Shown here in pieces: positions 12,104 to 25,344 of a stretch of 64,000 nucleotides of DNA; positions within the stretch are counted from its first letter, which is position 1, and each line of letters starts with the position of its first letter. Source of the DNA: Liolophura sinensis (Eukaryota; Mollusca; Polyplacophora; Chitonida; Chitonidae); contig NC_088302.1 in the NCBI RefSeq assembly GCF_032854445.1, positions 11,653,338 to 11,717,337 on the forward strand. The letters are read 5' to 3'. The position numbers and the translations under genes are program-made. The notes below the pieces were generated by a model that searched no databases, was not told the origin of the DNA, and saw nothing but the letters and a program-made list of their open reading frames with translations.

Positions 12104-14739
12104 TGATATCCAATAGGGGAGTTTTGAGTTAGAACTGTTTTGTCGCTACAGGAAATTATTTAGTCCTTCTGGATTATGTGACTTGCCAAAACTGTTAGGA
12201 CACATCTGTGGACACAAATTTACCAATTGCCTGTCTTGTCATGTTCTGGACCACCAATTTCCATCAGGAAGTTTTTCAGTTCACAAATGTCTCTCCCCTC
12301 ATGTTTCTCCATCATTCATCTACTCTACATAAATTTTTGTGAAACTTTTCTTTCCAGGCACCAATGTTATAGTAAATGTATACAAATATACCTGTAGCTG
12401 CCAAACACTTCTGACAGGTCACGTAGTATACTAGCTAGGACTTTAGTTACCTTCAACGACAAAAGAGTGTGAACTCAAAGATAGTGACATCAATAATCAA
12501 TACAATTAATATACAAACTGATCACTATAGAACACAGGAATTATGACTTTCTACTGAAATGTTCAGTTCAAACACATACTGTCGGTCACAGAGTACACTC
12601 TCAAATTGAGAATTATACTGACATCAGAGTCACCTGACTTTTTAACCCAGACTGTACATCCCATAATATTGTGATGGCATCGACTGCTGAGTCTGCATCA
12701 GGTCAACCACTTCGTGAAGGTCGCAGAAATGATTTACAATCCGACAGACAAAATACACGTTGAAGAGGGTCAAGTACTGGTTTGATACAAGATAGATTAT
12801 TATGCAATTGTCTGTGTCTGAGTTCAACAGTGCTAAAATGTATCCCATTACCATAACTGTACAGGTTTCTGGCATGTGAACAGTTTTTCTGGAGCAAACC
12901 ACTTTTTTGCTAGCGCTATATAGTTGGCGACCGTTTATCTATATTTAACATGGGATATACTGACACTGTTGGCATCTGAGAAGATGATTTTGTTTTGTAA
13001 CCAGTTATGTGAAGAAGAAAAAACATGCATCAATCAAGAAAATAAACGAGCAAAAAGTTACCCTTTAATATATGATATACCTCGGGTTAAGCCGTTCACA
13101 ATAAATAATAATCTAGTGCACAATGACATTTATAATCCACGTAAGGATAAGACATTAATCTGTGCATAAATCCAATCACGAATGAATCTCATGTGTTCTA
13201 TACCAACTTCTCCACAGAGTTTCAACCATGCAGATTTCTAACTGCATGTATTAATCCTAAACTTTAAGAAATATGTTTGAGTCACTTCAATCAAATTCAC
13301 AATGTTACATCAATATACTGTGCTTTCCTAAAAAAAAGTGCATTTTTAGACATAAATAAAAGTTTTAAACAATACTTTTGGTGCTGACACATTATACCTT
13401 TTCCCCGCAGATAATCCTACCTTCCCATAAAACATATTTCTAAGATCAATAGAATTCACAGAATCAGTCAAAATGTTCAACTTTGTCAGGGATGAAATGT
13501 TAGGTGAAATACATCATATAACAAACTTTCTGTCTACCAGAAATAAGTTTTCAAAAAAAAAAAATTAACCCAAGTACATGGGAAAAAAATTAAAATTAAA
13601 CAACTAAGAACAACTTGGCTTTGCAAAATGTTTTTGGAGAAGTACTTACACAGATTAAGGAGATCAATTAAACAGGGTCATAGTTTATCACATATTTCAA
13701 TCAAATTTAAAAGAAAATTGTAATTAATACCGTGTATGTTAGATTTTAATTTGCATAAAGACAATGACAGATGTCCTCTGGAATTTTTGTACAATAGCCA
13801 ATTGTAGTCATAGGTGACACTAATGTCACATAGCCTAAACAACAATCTTCTCCAAACTCACTTATCTGTCACCTTAGATGATGAATTAAGGTAATCTAGA
13901 ACCCACTTAATATTGCTCAAGCTGACAGCAGAAGATAGGGTACCAAGATCTCAAAGATGTATTTAATTTTAAAACAGTTCTATCATGCTTTAAAATTTTG
14001 ACTTACCTAAGAACTTTTTATTTCAAAACTAGTTAGATTTTCAGAACAATACATAGAAGTAGGATTTAAGTACAAATACTATAAAATAAAGACTAAATCT
14101 CACTTAAGTCTATTAAAAGACAACTTTGTGATCCTTCGGCCAGTATGGTCAAGATGACTTTCAACACATGATCAAATAATCTATTAAGGGTATCAAATAA
14201 AGCACGGTCTCACTACATACATATAAGCCTGTATTTATATGAAAAAAATTACCTTTAAACTTTTGGCAAACTTGATCTTTACTATTTATACTCATGATAG
14301 ATAAAATCTACATCATGATCTATGACATCTATTGTGCACTATGCAATCAGTATTCATACATTTGCACAATTCCTAAAAATCAATCAACGCTAACTAGTTC
14401 CCGAGGTACAGACGGATACACAAAAGAAGCAAGGATTCAAAACAACTGAGATATTACGGTACAGACTTCCACATGGACAACATCAGTCCAAACGTCAAGA
14501 AGCTATGTAGATGGACAGTGAATAATTGTAGTAAATTCAGTCTTCTCTGACAGATGATTTGTTTTGTACCATTAAGTGACGTCAGTGTTGAAGAGTTGGA
14601 ATAAATCAATTTAGCAGCATGTTCATTTGTTTTCTGGACAGCCGCATTCACCACAAACAGAGCTCGTGGCCAGTGTACAGAAACACACTTACAGTGTCTA
14701 CAGTGTCACAATACACTTAACAAATAATCACGCATCTCT

Positions 14740-14975
14740 CGCCGAGAGGGATAGCATGCCAGCGTAACGCAGTGACCCAGGAGCCTCTCTCCAATGTGGT
14801 CACTGTGAGTTCAAGTCCAGCTCATGGTGGCTTCCTCTCTGGCCGTATGTGGATGGTTGTAAGTTTACCCCAGGCTCTGCCCGGTTTCCTCCCACCATAA
14901 TGCTGGCCACTGCAGTCATATAAGTGAAATATTCTTGAGTACGACATAAACCATCAATCAAATAAATAAAGAAAA
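14740..14975 (+). mobile_element. Near full-length Leu/Ser-tRNA-type SINE
   Basis: A head with GCCGAGAGGGATAGCATGCC (A-box region) is followed by GTGAGTTCAAGTCCAGC (B box), the conserved body CTCTGCCCGGTTTCCTCCCA, GTGAAATATTCTTGAGTACG and an AAATAAATAAAG tail. A 7-bp direct repeat CATCTCT at 14733-14739 and 14987-14993 is a possible target-site duplication. Confidence 0.88.
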
Positions 14976-15499
14976 AATCAGATAGTCATCTCTGAGGATA
15001 ATCCATCACTGAAACAAGCCATCATCAATCACTCATTCAGCACCGTGTGAATTAAATGTCTCAAAGGTCATTTGCAGAGCAGGTTTTGGCCAAGTGGTCA
15101 ATGTGTTCTCTTTTTGAACATTAGGGACCAGTTGTTGGTAAGTGTATAGCTAATACTGGTATTAAGTCAAATTTTATATTTAAGATTCATGCCAAATTCA
15201 TCAGCCAACACAGTCATCCAAAGTCAAAGTATAACAGCAGCAGATTTGGTCTGTATTTAACATACTGTTACACAATTATTTTTGGAATAAGTACGTCATT
15301 AAAGATTTGGCTTAAAGTTAAATCTGGTATTAAGTCTTGAAACAGTTTTGAACAAGGCCCTGGTCACAAGAGACAAAGGGTCAAAACCATATTCAGACAG
15401 GGAATTTCCCAGATTGCGCTGTGCCCATTGCTCTAAGTGCCTTGGTGGCAGTAAGTGGTTCATTAGTGCTCTCTTGTGCAGTCACTAGAGTTACTGAAG

Positions 15500-15715
15500 T
15501 TACATGTACTGTAATTCTTCAACCTTTTCGCATGTTCCAAGACGTTTATCTAAGCATATTCGGAGGGCATTATTCTGTGTAGACTGATAAAGTTATACCC
15601 TTTGTTAAGACATGAAGCTAGCCCAGCAAACCAATGTCGTTTTGTCTCCAAAACAAGTGCATAAATTGCATTGAAAATTGCTCTTTTATCTGAGAAAATG
15701 TTGAGGAATTAGGGT
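15500..15715. repeat. Diverged dispersed repeat, copy 1 (partner at 53455-53670)
   Basis: Shared landmarks with the second copy, in the same order and on the same strand, are TACTGTAATTCTTCAACC, GTTTATCTAAGCATATTC, GGCATTATTCTGTGTAGACT, GTGCATAAATTG and TTGCTCTTTTATCTGAGAAA. No coding potential, terminal repeats or tRNA promoter were seen. The family is not recognised. Confidence 0.75.
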
Positions 15716-15794
15716 TACATCTCTGGGGAATAGCTGTCTTTTACCAATTAAGGTACATGGTCTTGCATGACATTTATTACTTGTACATCCCACA

Positions 15795-15942
15795 TGGAAA
15801 AGCTTGTCAGTAGCTTGCCACAGGTCCTTGGTTTATTCCAGACACTGCAGTTTCTTCCATTCCTAATATATACTGGCTGCTATACGGCATAAGTGAAAAT
15901 GCTTGACTAAAACCGACAATAAACAAAAAATAAATAAAAAGA
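15795..15942 (+). mobile_element. Old degenerate SINE fragment, AAAT-tailed family
   Basis: The recognisable 3' part is TATACTGGCTGCTATACGGC, then ATAAGTGAAAATGCTTGACT and CAATAAACAAAAAATAAATA. The body is much diverged, so the left limit is uncertain. Confidence 0.6.
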
Positions 15943-17654
15943 ACAAAGATGTATTTATGCAATATCAGTCAGATTCGCTTGACTACAGTCTTGAGTCTGG
16001 CAATTTACACAGTCTGCTCCAGGCTATGGCATATGATATTTTTGAAACCAATGTAAAACCCTGATCAAACATGGAAATAAATACATTATCCATCAATGTG
16101 ACATTAATTCGTTTTAGGTAATCATAAATCAAGATTAGAAAGTTGTGACACTGTTTTATTATATGAGCTGAAGTTCTAAAACCATATGACATCCACACAG
16201 GTTGCAGTGAATACAACAGTTTTGTGCTTGGAAGGTTTATAGGTTTGGCATAGTCTTGATGATGGGATGTTTTGGTGTGTGTGTTAGTGGCCAAGGTGGT
16301 GAAGCGGGAAGGTCGGGTGTTTTAGTGCAGGTCATCCAGAGAAATTACACAGCTGATGTCTGTGTCAAGAGGTGCAATTTACTAACATCTCATTTAACAC
16401 AGGACACCTCCTTCCACCCCCCCCCCCCTCCCAACCATTTCTGACACCACGCAGAGGTTCATACTCTTCCAAGCAGCTTGATCGGAATTACAGCCCCCTT
16501 AGCCTTGTTGAAGTGTTCTATTACCTATAAGGCTATGGTCCCTTAACTCCTCAGTATCAGGTTATTTAATTAAAGGCTGAAAATTTCAACTGTGTAATTA
16601 GTAGGCCACCACCTTAACAATCTGGTTTATGCAAATTATTCAAATATGTCGAACATCTTTGTAACAGCAGTAAACCTAGACTATAATAGACAGGCAGTAT
16701 TTTCTCTCGGTTTCTAAGCAACATTTTTACAAAAGACAGAACTTCTGATGTATGTTTCATTCAACGTACATGTGCATGTAACTGTAATTCACTTAAATGA
16801 GACAATTTTCTGTAAACATAAAACATGAAGACAAGATTAAAAGTAGGTGAATTAAGGCATTTTGTGATTTCCCAAAATGCTTGCCACGTACACACCTTTT
16901 AGAATCCTAAAAAAAACTGGACTGACAGGGAAAAGTTCATGCACGCATTGTAACAGTAACAAAAATCTGAATAAAATCAATGAATAGATTGTCTCAATCG
17001 TGGAGGAAAAATACACTATTCCTTATTTTCAAAATGCCTCTTATGTGACACTGATACAAAACATTCTTTGATGCATTTAAAATAGAACACCAATAAAGAA
17101 AAAATTAATGATAACTAAATATGTTGACAGATGTTTGACAATCCTCACTCATGGTTCGTGACATTTTCTCCTCCAAGGTGGCTGGCATGGACTGAGAAGG
17201 GTTAATTGCTTTAAGGAGCTTTGCAGAGACTCACCCCATGCTTAGAGAAGTGACCTGGCTGGGGGTGAGAAAGAGGGAGTGGGGTAAGGCACAGGGGTTA
17301 AAGCCTTAATGTGGGGCATGGACTTAACTAACACGGACATATGGCCTGAAGATGGCCAAGGACTGGGTAAGGTACAGAATGTCAAGGATGTTGGCTCTCC
17401 ACACTTTCTATTAATTCCTCAGATAACAGGCATAGCATTTACAGCATCTGATATTTATAACAGTCAAATAAACACACAAGTGAAGGAAAAACGTGAAACT
17501 ATTCAATAAATATAATAAAACCTGCTGTAGGTAAAAGTATACAACATCTGTTACACCTGACTTAAGCATTCTAAAGTATGAAATCACAGCCGACACTTAC
17601 CTTACTTAAATTAATTGTCCATTCACTTACATGTTAATTGTGACAATTAAGCTT

Positions 17655-19605
17655 ATATATACATGTACATTATGTTTGGTTAATGACAGTGCTGTGTATC
17701 ATCAACACTTAATGACAGTGCAGTGTTTTATCTGTCCTCTTCATGGTTAATGACAGTGCAGTGTATCATCCATGCTTAATGACAGTGCTGTGTATCATCC
17801 ATGCTTAATGACAGTGCTGTGTATCATCCATGCTTAATGACAGTGCAGTGTTTTATCTGTCCTCTTCATGGTTAATAACAAGTGTCGCATTTTATCCATG
17901 CTTCATAACATTGTGTATTATTCCTTGTTAATGACAATGCTGCTGTGTTTTATCCATGGTTAATTACAGTGTTGTCTGTTATCCATGGTTAAGTGTCCAT
18001 GTGGTGTATCATCCATGCTTAATGACAGTGTAGTGTATCATCCATGCTTAATGACAGTGCAGTGTTTTATCTGTCCTCTTCATGGTTAATGACAGTGCAG
18101 TGTATCATCCATGCTTAATGACAGTGCTGTGTATCATCCATGCTTAATGACAGTGTAGTGTTTTATCTGTCCTATTCATAGTTAATGACGGTGCTGTGTA
18201 TCATCCATGGTTAATGACAGTGCTGTGTATCATCCATGCTTAATGACAGTGCAGTGTTTTATCTGTCCTGTTCATGGTTAATGACGGTGCAGTGTATCAT
18301 CCATGCTTAATGACAGTGCAGTGTTGTATGTCCTGTTCATTGTTAATGACAGTACTGTGTATCATCCATGCTTAATGACATGGCAGTGTTTTATCTGTCC
18401 TGTTCATAGTTAATGACGGTGCTGTGTATCATCCATGGTTAATGACAGTGGGTGTATCATTCATACTTAATGACAGTGCAGTGTTTTATCTGTCCTCTTC
18501 ATGATTAATGACAGTGCTGTGTATCATTCATGCTTAATGGCAGTGGGGTGTTTTATCTGTCCTGTTCATAGTTAATGACGGTGCTGTGTATCATCCATAG
18601 TTAATGACGGTGCTGTGTATCATCCATGCTTAATGACAGTGCAGTGTTTTATCTGTCCTCTTCATGGTTAATGACAGTGCTGTGTATCATCCATGCTTAA
18701 TGGCAGTGGGGTGTTTTATCTGTCCTGTTCATAGTTAATGACGGTGCTGTGTATCATCCATGCTTAATGACAGTGCTGTGTATCATCCATACTTAATGAC
18801 AATGCAGTGTTTTATCTGTCCTCTTCATGATTAATGACAGTGCTGTGTATCATCCATGCTTAATGGCAGTGGGGTGTTTTATCTGTCCTGTTCATAGTTA
18901 ATGACGGTGCTGTGTATCATCCATGCTTAATGACAGTGCTGTGTATCATCCATGCTTAATGACAGCGGGGTGTTTTATCTGTCCTGTTCATAGTTAATGA
19001 CGGTGCTGTGTATCATCCATAGTTAATGACGGTGCTGTGTATCATCCATGGTTAATGACAGTGCAGTGTTTTATCCGTCCTCTTCATGGTTAATGACAGT
19101 GCTGTGTATCATCCATGCTTAATGACAGTGGGTGTATCATCCATACTTAATGACAGTGCAGTGTTTTATCTGTCCTGTTCATAGTTAATGACAGTGCTGT
19201 GTATCATCCATGCTTAATGACAGTGCAGTGTTTTATCTGTCCTGTTCATAGTTAATGACGGTGCTGTGTATCATCCATGGTTAATGACAGTGCTGTGTAT
19301 CATCCATGCTTAATGACAGTGCGGTGTTTTATCTGTCCTGTTCATGGTTAATAACAAGTGTCGCGTTTTATCCATGCTTCATAACATTGTGTATTATTCC
19401 TTGTTAATGACAATGTTGCTGTGTTTTATCCATGGTTAATTACAGTGTTGTCTGTTATCCATGGTTAATTGCAGTGTTGTCTGTTATTCATTGTTAATGA
19501 CACTGTTGTCTGTTATCCATGATTAATGACACTGTTGGCTGTTATCCATGGTTAATGACACTGTTGTCTGTTATCCATGATTAATGACAGTGCTTTGTGT
19601 TGTAT
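17655..19605 (+). repeat. Satellite array built from 29-bp and 38-bp related monomers
   Basis: About 2 kb of alternating units. The short unit (29 bp) is TTAATGACAGTGCTGTGTAT + CATCCATGC. The long unit (38 bp) shares TTAATGACAGTGCAGTG and then has TTTTATCTGTCCTCTTCATGG. They occur in mixed order, often one long and two or three short units per cycle. A block beginning GTTAATAACAAGTGTCGC at 17871 is repeated at 19347, 1476 bp away. The right flank (19440-19600) contains simpler variants with TGTTGTCTGTTATCCATG. No coding potential was seen. Confidence 0.92.
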
Positions 19606-19794
19606 AATTCACATATAATGGAGTCCCGGCTGTATATTTATTTCCCTCATCAATGGTGTGTACACCATGTGTCAGTCACGGTAAGTGGCTGTATTCATTC
19701 TACAGTGAATGTTGATGGTGGGCTCAATGTTTATATCACGATAAACTGTGTGGCAGAATTTTGTCCAGGGTGAATGGTGCTCGTATGTTGCACA

Positions 19795-20965
19795 CATAGC
19801 TAATGCAGCTGCTCTGCTTATATGCCATAGTCAGTACAGCTGCTGTGTTTATGCCTTAGTCAATACAGCTGCTGTGCCTATGCCATACATGTAGTCAATA
19901 CAGCTGCTGTGGTTACGCCATAGTCAATACAGCCGCTGTGATTATGTCACAATCAATACAGCTGCTGTGTTCATGCCATAGTCTATACAGTTGCTGTGTT
20001 TATGCCATAGTCAACACAGTCGCTGTGTTTATACCATAGTCAATACAATCACTGTGTTTATACCATAGTCAATACAGTTGCTGTGTTCATGCCATAGTCA
20101 ATACAACCGCTGTGTTTATGTCATAGTCAACACAATCGCTGTGTTTATACCATAGTCAATACAATCACTGTGTTTATGCCATAGTCAATACAATTACTGT
20201 GTTTAAACCATAGTCAATACAGCTGCTGTGTTCATGCCATAGTCTATATAGTTGCTGTGTTTATGCCATAGTCAACACAGTCGCTGTGTTTATACCATAG
20301 TCAATACAATCGCTGTGTTTATACCATAGTCAATGCAATCGCTGTGTTTATACCATAGTCAATACAGCTGCTGTGTTCATGCCATAGTCAACACAGTCGC
20401 TGTGTTTATACCATAGTCAACACAGTCGCTGTGTTTATACCATAGTCAATACAATCGCTGTGTTTATACCATAGTCAATACAGCTGCTATGTTCATGCTA
20501 TAGTCAACATAGCTGCTATGTTCATGCTATAGTCAACATAGCTGCTGTCTTTATGCCATAGTCAACACAGCTGGTGTTTTTATGCCATAGTCAACACAGT
20601 CGCTGTGTTTATACCATAGTCAACACAGTACCTGTGTTTATACCATAGTCAATACAATCGCTGTGTTTATACCATAGTCAATACAGCTGCTATGTTCATG
20701 CCATAGTCCACACAGCTGGTGTTTTTATGCCATAGTCAACACAGTCGCTGTGTTTATACCATAGTCAATACAATCGCTGTGTTTATACCATAGTCAATAC
20801 AGCTGCTATGTTCATGCTATAGTCAACATAGCTGCTATGTTCATGCTATAGTCAACATAGCTGCTGTCTTTATGCCATAGTCAACACAGCTGGTGTTTTT
20901 ATGCCATAGTCAATACAGCTGCTGTGTTTATACCATAGTCAATACAGCTGCTGTGTTTATGCCAT
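19795..20965 (+). repeat. 29-bp satellite array
   Basis: About 40 head-to-tail copies of a 29-bp unit containing CATAGTCAATACAGCTGCTG and TGTTTATGC, with common variants (ACC for GCC, ACAATCGCTG, ACAGTCGCTG). Imperfect multi-unit blocks recur, such as the pair of units containing ATGTTCATGCTATAGTCAAC at about 20490-20540 and again at about 20810-20860. It lies about 190 bp after the previous array. Confidence 0.93.
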
Positions 20966-23900
20966 GAGTGGTCAGTGAGTGGTGTGGTCATGTTGAAGTC
21001 CTAACAAATAGTGCTGCACTACTGATAGTTATGAGTTTGTACTTTTTAAAACATGTTTAACAGTAGTGTGATATTAATTAAGACATGCTAAATTTGGATA
21101 ATGCTGTGTTGTTTGATTCATGTTACTTTATTGCATAACAGTATAAACAACAATTAATATCTTAAAAATGGTTACAGTGAGGGATGATGATCTGAACAGA
21201 GAAAACACACTTAAAACCTTGATATGAAACTACTGGCCACCATGTCACCACAGTCCATCAATAATCTTGTCAATTTATTGGTTTTTCTGTTACATAGTCT
21301 TGAATTTGTTTATTCATTTGATTGTTGTTTAACAAACAGTCCCAAAATAACCACAACAAGTTGAAGCCGCGTGTGAAACTTTCCATGAAGTGCAAGCCAA
21401 CAAAACTGACAATATTCATCTTAAGTGTATACTTGGCTTGTCAGATAAGAAGCCGCATGGAGATTTTTAAGCCTGGTCAGAACACCCTGACTCATGTCTA
21501 CATCCAGGCAACATATACTAGGTGGACCAGAAAAAATCTCCCTCTTAAATGGGCAATTATCCAAATTATCGTCAACATAAGATTTTGTTACTCATCAAGA
21601 ATTATTAATAGACATTCAATACCTTTCATGAAGATCTCATGCAGAATTATAGGTGAAATAGTATCAAATAAACAAGTTTAAAAATGCATGCCTGAAATAT
21701 GCAATCATGATGTCAGACCAAGTATAGAATCAAACATCTCGGTTCTTGTGTCTGGTTGCTCTGACATCTGTCACACTCTTTTAAATTTGCTGAGAGGTGT
21801 CCATAATCTCCATTAAATCTTGTGTGTGAACTGCAAGAGTCTTGATTAAAACATTTTTAATAATTATGTATTTAAGAGGGTTATCATTTTTTTTTCTTTC
21901 TGTGGCCACCCATTATGAATGTTGTAGCATTAATAAATATGGAGGAAATCAACATCTGGCAAAACTGAGACCATGTAAGCAGACAAGCAAATTTCAAAGA
22001 GGAATATGCAACAATCAGTGTGAATATTTCAAATTTGTATAACAAGAGAAATTGTCTGCAGAATTTCAAAAGCTAAAATGTCAACAATCTAGGCACATCA
22101 GGGCACGGGGACATTTTTTTAGGCCAAGCACACTTGAGTCCTTGTTTCCTGTCATAATATTTTCGAAAACTGCTGTGATCAGTGGGATCATTTTCTTCTT
22201 TCATTTTTTATTATTTCAGGTATATTTTATCATAATCTCAACTTTTGTAACCATTTCTGGCAGAAAAAGGAATAATGAATTCCTATGTGGGAGAAGCAAA
22301 GATGATGGGAAATAAGGAATTAAGTGTGAATTGCCTTATCCACAGGTTTTACATTGTCTCCAATAATAAACTTTTAAAAGAGCCTGCTATCAAAGTTACC
22401 AACAGCAGTGTGAAAAGTATTCCATCAATGTCAAGCAATGTAATACTATATCAAAGGTCAACTAGCATTCAGGAAGTTCACGGAACAGAAAGGAAAAAAA
22501 AATTGTGCAGTTAATCTACAGGAGGATGGGTGGGAACCAAAAAACAATGCCCCCCAATTGGGTATATGACTGTTACTGCAATCAAGGCCATTTACACAGG
22601 AAAACCTATGCCAAGTAAATAGTTCACAGCACCATCACCTAGCTCACATCTGTCGCACCAACAGTTGGCATGCCGAAAAGAAAAAAAAAATGAACTGGAA
22701 TGACTGAGTTTGCAAGCAGCGTAGTTGTCTTTTTTTTTACTTCTCCCAGACATACTAGGCAGTTTGAAAATATAAAAAAAAAAACATTTTTCTCCTGTCA
22801 AGCACTGTGCACAAACTATCTGCTGGTTAGCTTCCTAAAGACCACAGATTACAGGCCCATGAATCATACTTATAGGCTTCCAGCTTCTGAAGTGACATCA
22901 ACATTCAGAAAGGGTGGAAATTCTGTACATGTCAGCAAAAATTTTTTCCAAGGAAACATGCATGTATCCATTTAGATAAAACCACATACGCTGAATACAT
23001 TTATGACATGATAAATGATTGAAATGTGACTTGCTAGTCGCAGTCAAAATGGAGTACGAGGGCTGTTTGTTCAAGCAGAAGACGTGGCCATGCAAAAATT
23101 ACATGCAAAGAACAAACTACAATAGTGAAGGAACAAATAAATCTTGTTCTTGAACTAAAGATTAACTGAAGTCAATAAAAGTATTAATCTATGTTTTAGT
23201 CTACAATGAGTAGTGTTGGTTAAAGAAACTGTTTTTAAAATTTAAAAGACCACATGGAAATGAGTTATATATAGCTTGGCTTCATGTTCTATGACTAGTT
23301 GGCTTGCCAAGGGGAAAAAAAGCTTTCAGAAAGCAATTCCTTAACCTAATGACCTTACCTACTTTACAAGAACTTTGTTCAAAAATACAGCTTTAAGAGA
23401 TAAACTTCAAGGGCAGCATTTTATGAATTGAAACATACAAAAACTGCTTCATCCAAATAGTAATGCCTATGCATGGGAACAAAATCTTTTACCGTGGGCT
23501 TGTAGTAAAAGAATTACTCTTTATCAATAAAAAGCAAACTTGTGGTAATGTTATCCATCTTCTAAGACCCTTTGCTTCAATAACAAACCTTGGGAAAGAA
23601 CGCAATAGTTCTTTGATGACATCTGATAAAAGGAGAATTGTGTTCATAGCTGTGTATATGCAGACACAAAGACGGACAGACGACCATGAAGACTATGGGT
23701 CATGACCGGGCTAGAATGCTAAGGAAGAATAAAATGCTGTTACGAAAACAATATTGCAGGCACTTACAAAAACAAATGTTGTCACATATATAGTCTTCCT
23801 GGCAGATGTAAACAAAGATAGTGGGTCTGAGTGTGGATTCTGCTATGGTCGCGGCGATGCATGACAAATATTCCAACTTTGTGATGAGAGACTCGACCTG

Positions 23901-25164
23901 AAGACGTATTGTATAATCCCTGGAGACACAACTCAACACCAATACCAGCGTGGCACCTAAATGACAAGCCATAGTTATCAAATGTCAATTGGTAAGGAAT
24001 TTTCACTTGTTCTTTTCAACATGACACAGTTTGGTCTCCATATGTGTGCCCTTGAAGTGATAAATCCAGAAATATGAACCAGTGTGTATAGGTCATGGCT
24101 ATAAAGTCAAATATCCGCTCAGATGAAAGACTGCTGATCCAGTAGCAGTATTTTTATGTAGACAGCAGGGCTCTTTGTGCATGATGACAAATTAAGTATC
24201 TCAGCATCCAATGTGACAATGAATATGAAATCATACACTCAAGCATCATGACAAAGAAAAAATCATGCTCCGCTTCTTAAATTCTATTTGATGCTGTAAC
24301 ATGTGATTTCAAAGTGGCATGTGGATGAATTTTGGAAAGAGAAGACAACAGAAGTCAGATTGTTGTTTTATCGTGGAAGTAGCCACAGAATTCCAGCCAT
24401 AATGTAGCATTGCAAATTGTAATACATCACAAAATAACATTAACCATCACAGATATTTTATTACACACGAAAAACCGTGACTCTGAAAGAGCATTGATCA
24501 TTAATAGTAACTTTACTATCCAAACTGATATATACTACTGACAGAAAATGACCAGAATCGGAGCCCATGTACTTTGGGAGGGTCTACATGCCAATAAGTT
24601 TATACAACTACATATACTCATGATTTCCAAGGTTTGAAATCTTTTCAACACTTAAAAAACTGTTTTCAGTAATAAGGTAGAGCTCCACAGACAGATTCAG
24701 TTAGTTTCCATGACAACACATAAAGGTAACAGCTATAGATATGTGGAAAAGACTGGGTTAAACAGAGAAGCATGTCTTTTGAACTATCTCCTCCACAATT
24801 CAGTTCCAGACCAGACCTTACAAAAACAATACAGTTTAATATAACATTGAAACCATTGTATAACTATTTATTTCAATCCAAGACCTTTTTTCAATGTACC
24901 TTTTTCCACTGATGGATTTGTACCTTCTCACCTAACTATCATAGAATTTTTTTCCAAACATTAAAATTGACATCAAAATCCTGATGAATAAGATCTTTGT
25001 GTATGTGTAAGCGAGCGGCTCATTATGACACTATAACTTTACACATGACTCATCACATGTACACTGATACATAGCTGTATTTCACCTAAAATCTGGCCGG
25101 TAAAAATGCACTTTTAGAAGCCTTAAAATACTTTTCATGATAATTACACAGAGTTTTTCAGATA

Positions 25165-25344
25165 TTTATTTATTTATTTATTTGATTGGTTTTTTATGCC
25201 GTACTCAAGAATATTTCACTTATACGACGGCGGCCAGCATTGTGGTGGGAGGAAACCGGGCAGAGCTCGGGGGAAACCCACGACCATCCGCAGGTTGCTG
25301 ACAGACCTTCCCACTTACGACCGGAGAGGAAGCCAGCATGAGCT
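25165..25344 (-). mobile_element. SINE, AAAT-tailed family, 5'-truncated, with target-site duplication
   Basis: Perfect 12-bp direct repeats GTTTTTCAGATA at 25153-25164 and 25345-25356 flank the copy. The plus strand reads (TTTA)n tail, GCCGTACTCAAGAATATTTC, the conserved body and CCGGAGAGGAAGCCAGCATG. The tRNA head is missing, so this is a 5'-truncated insertion in intron 2. Hairpin arms GCCGT (25198-25202) and ACGGC (25227-25231) are intact. Confidence 0.93.

Noticed and set aside
19795-20965. CRISPR-like regular spacing (29-bp units)
   Set aside because: Units are directly adjacent with no unique spacers and the genome is animal; it is a satellite.
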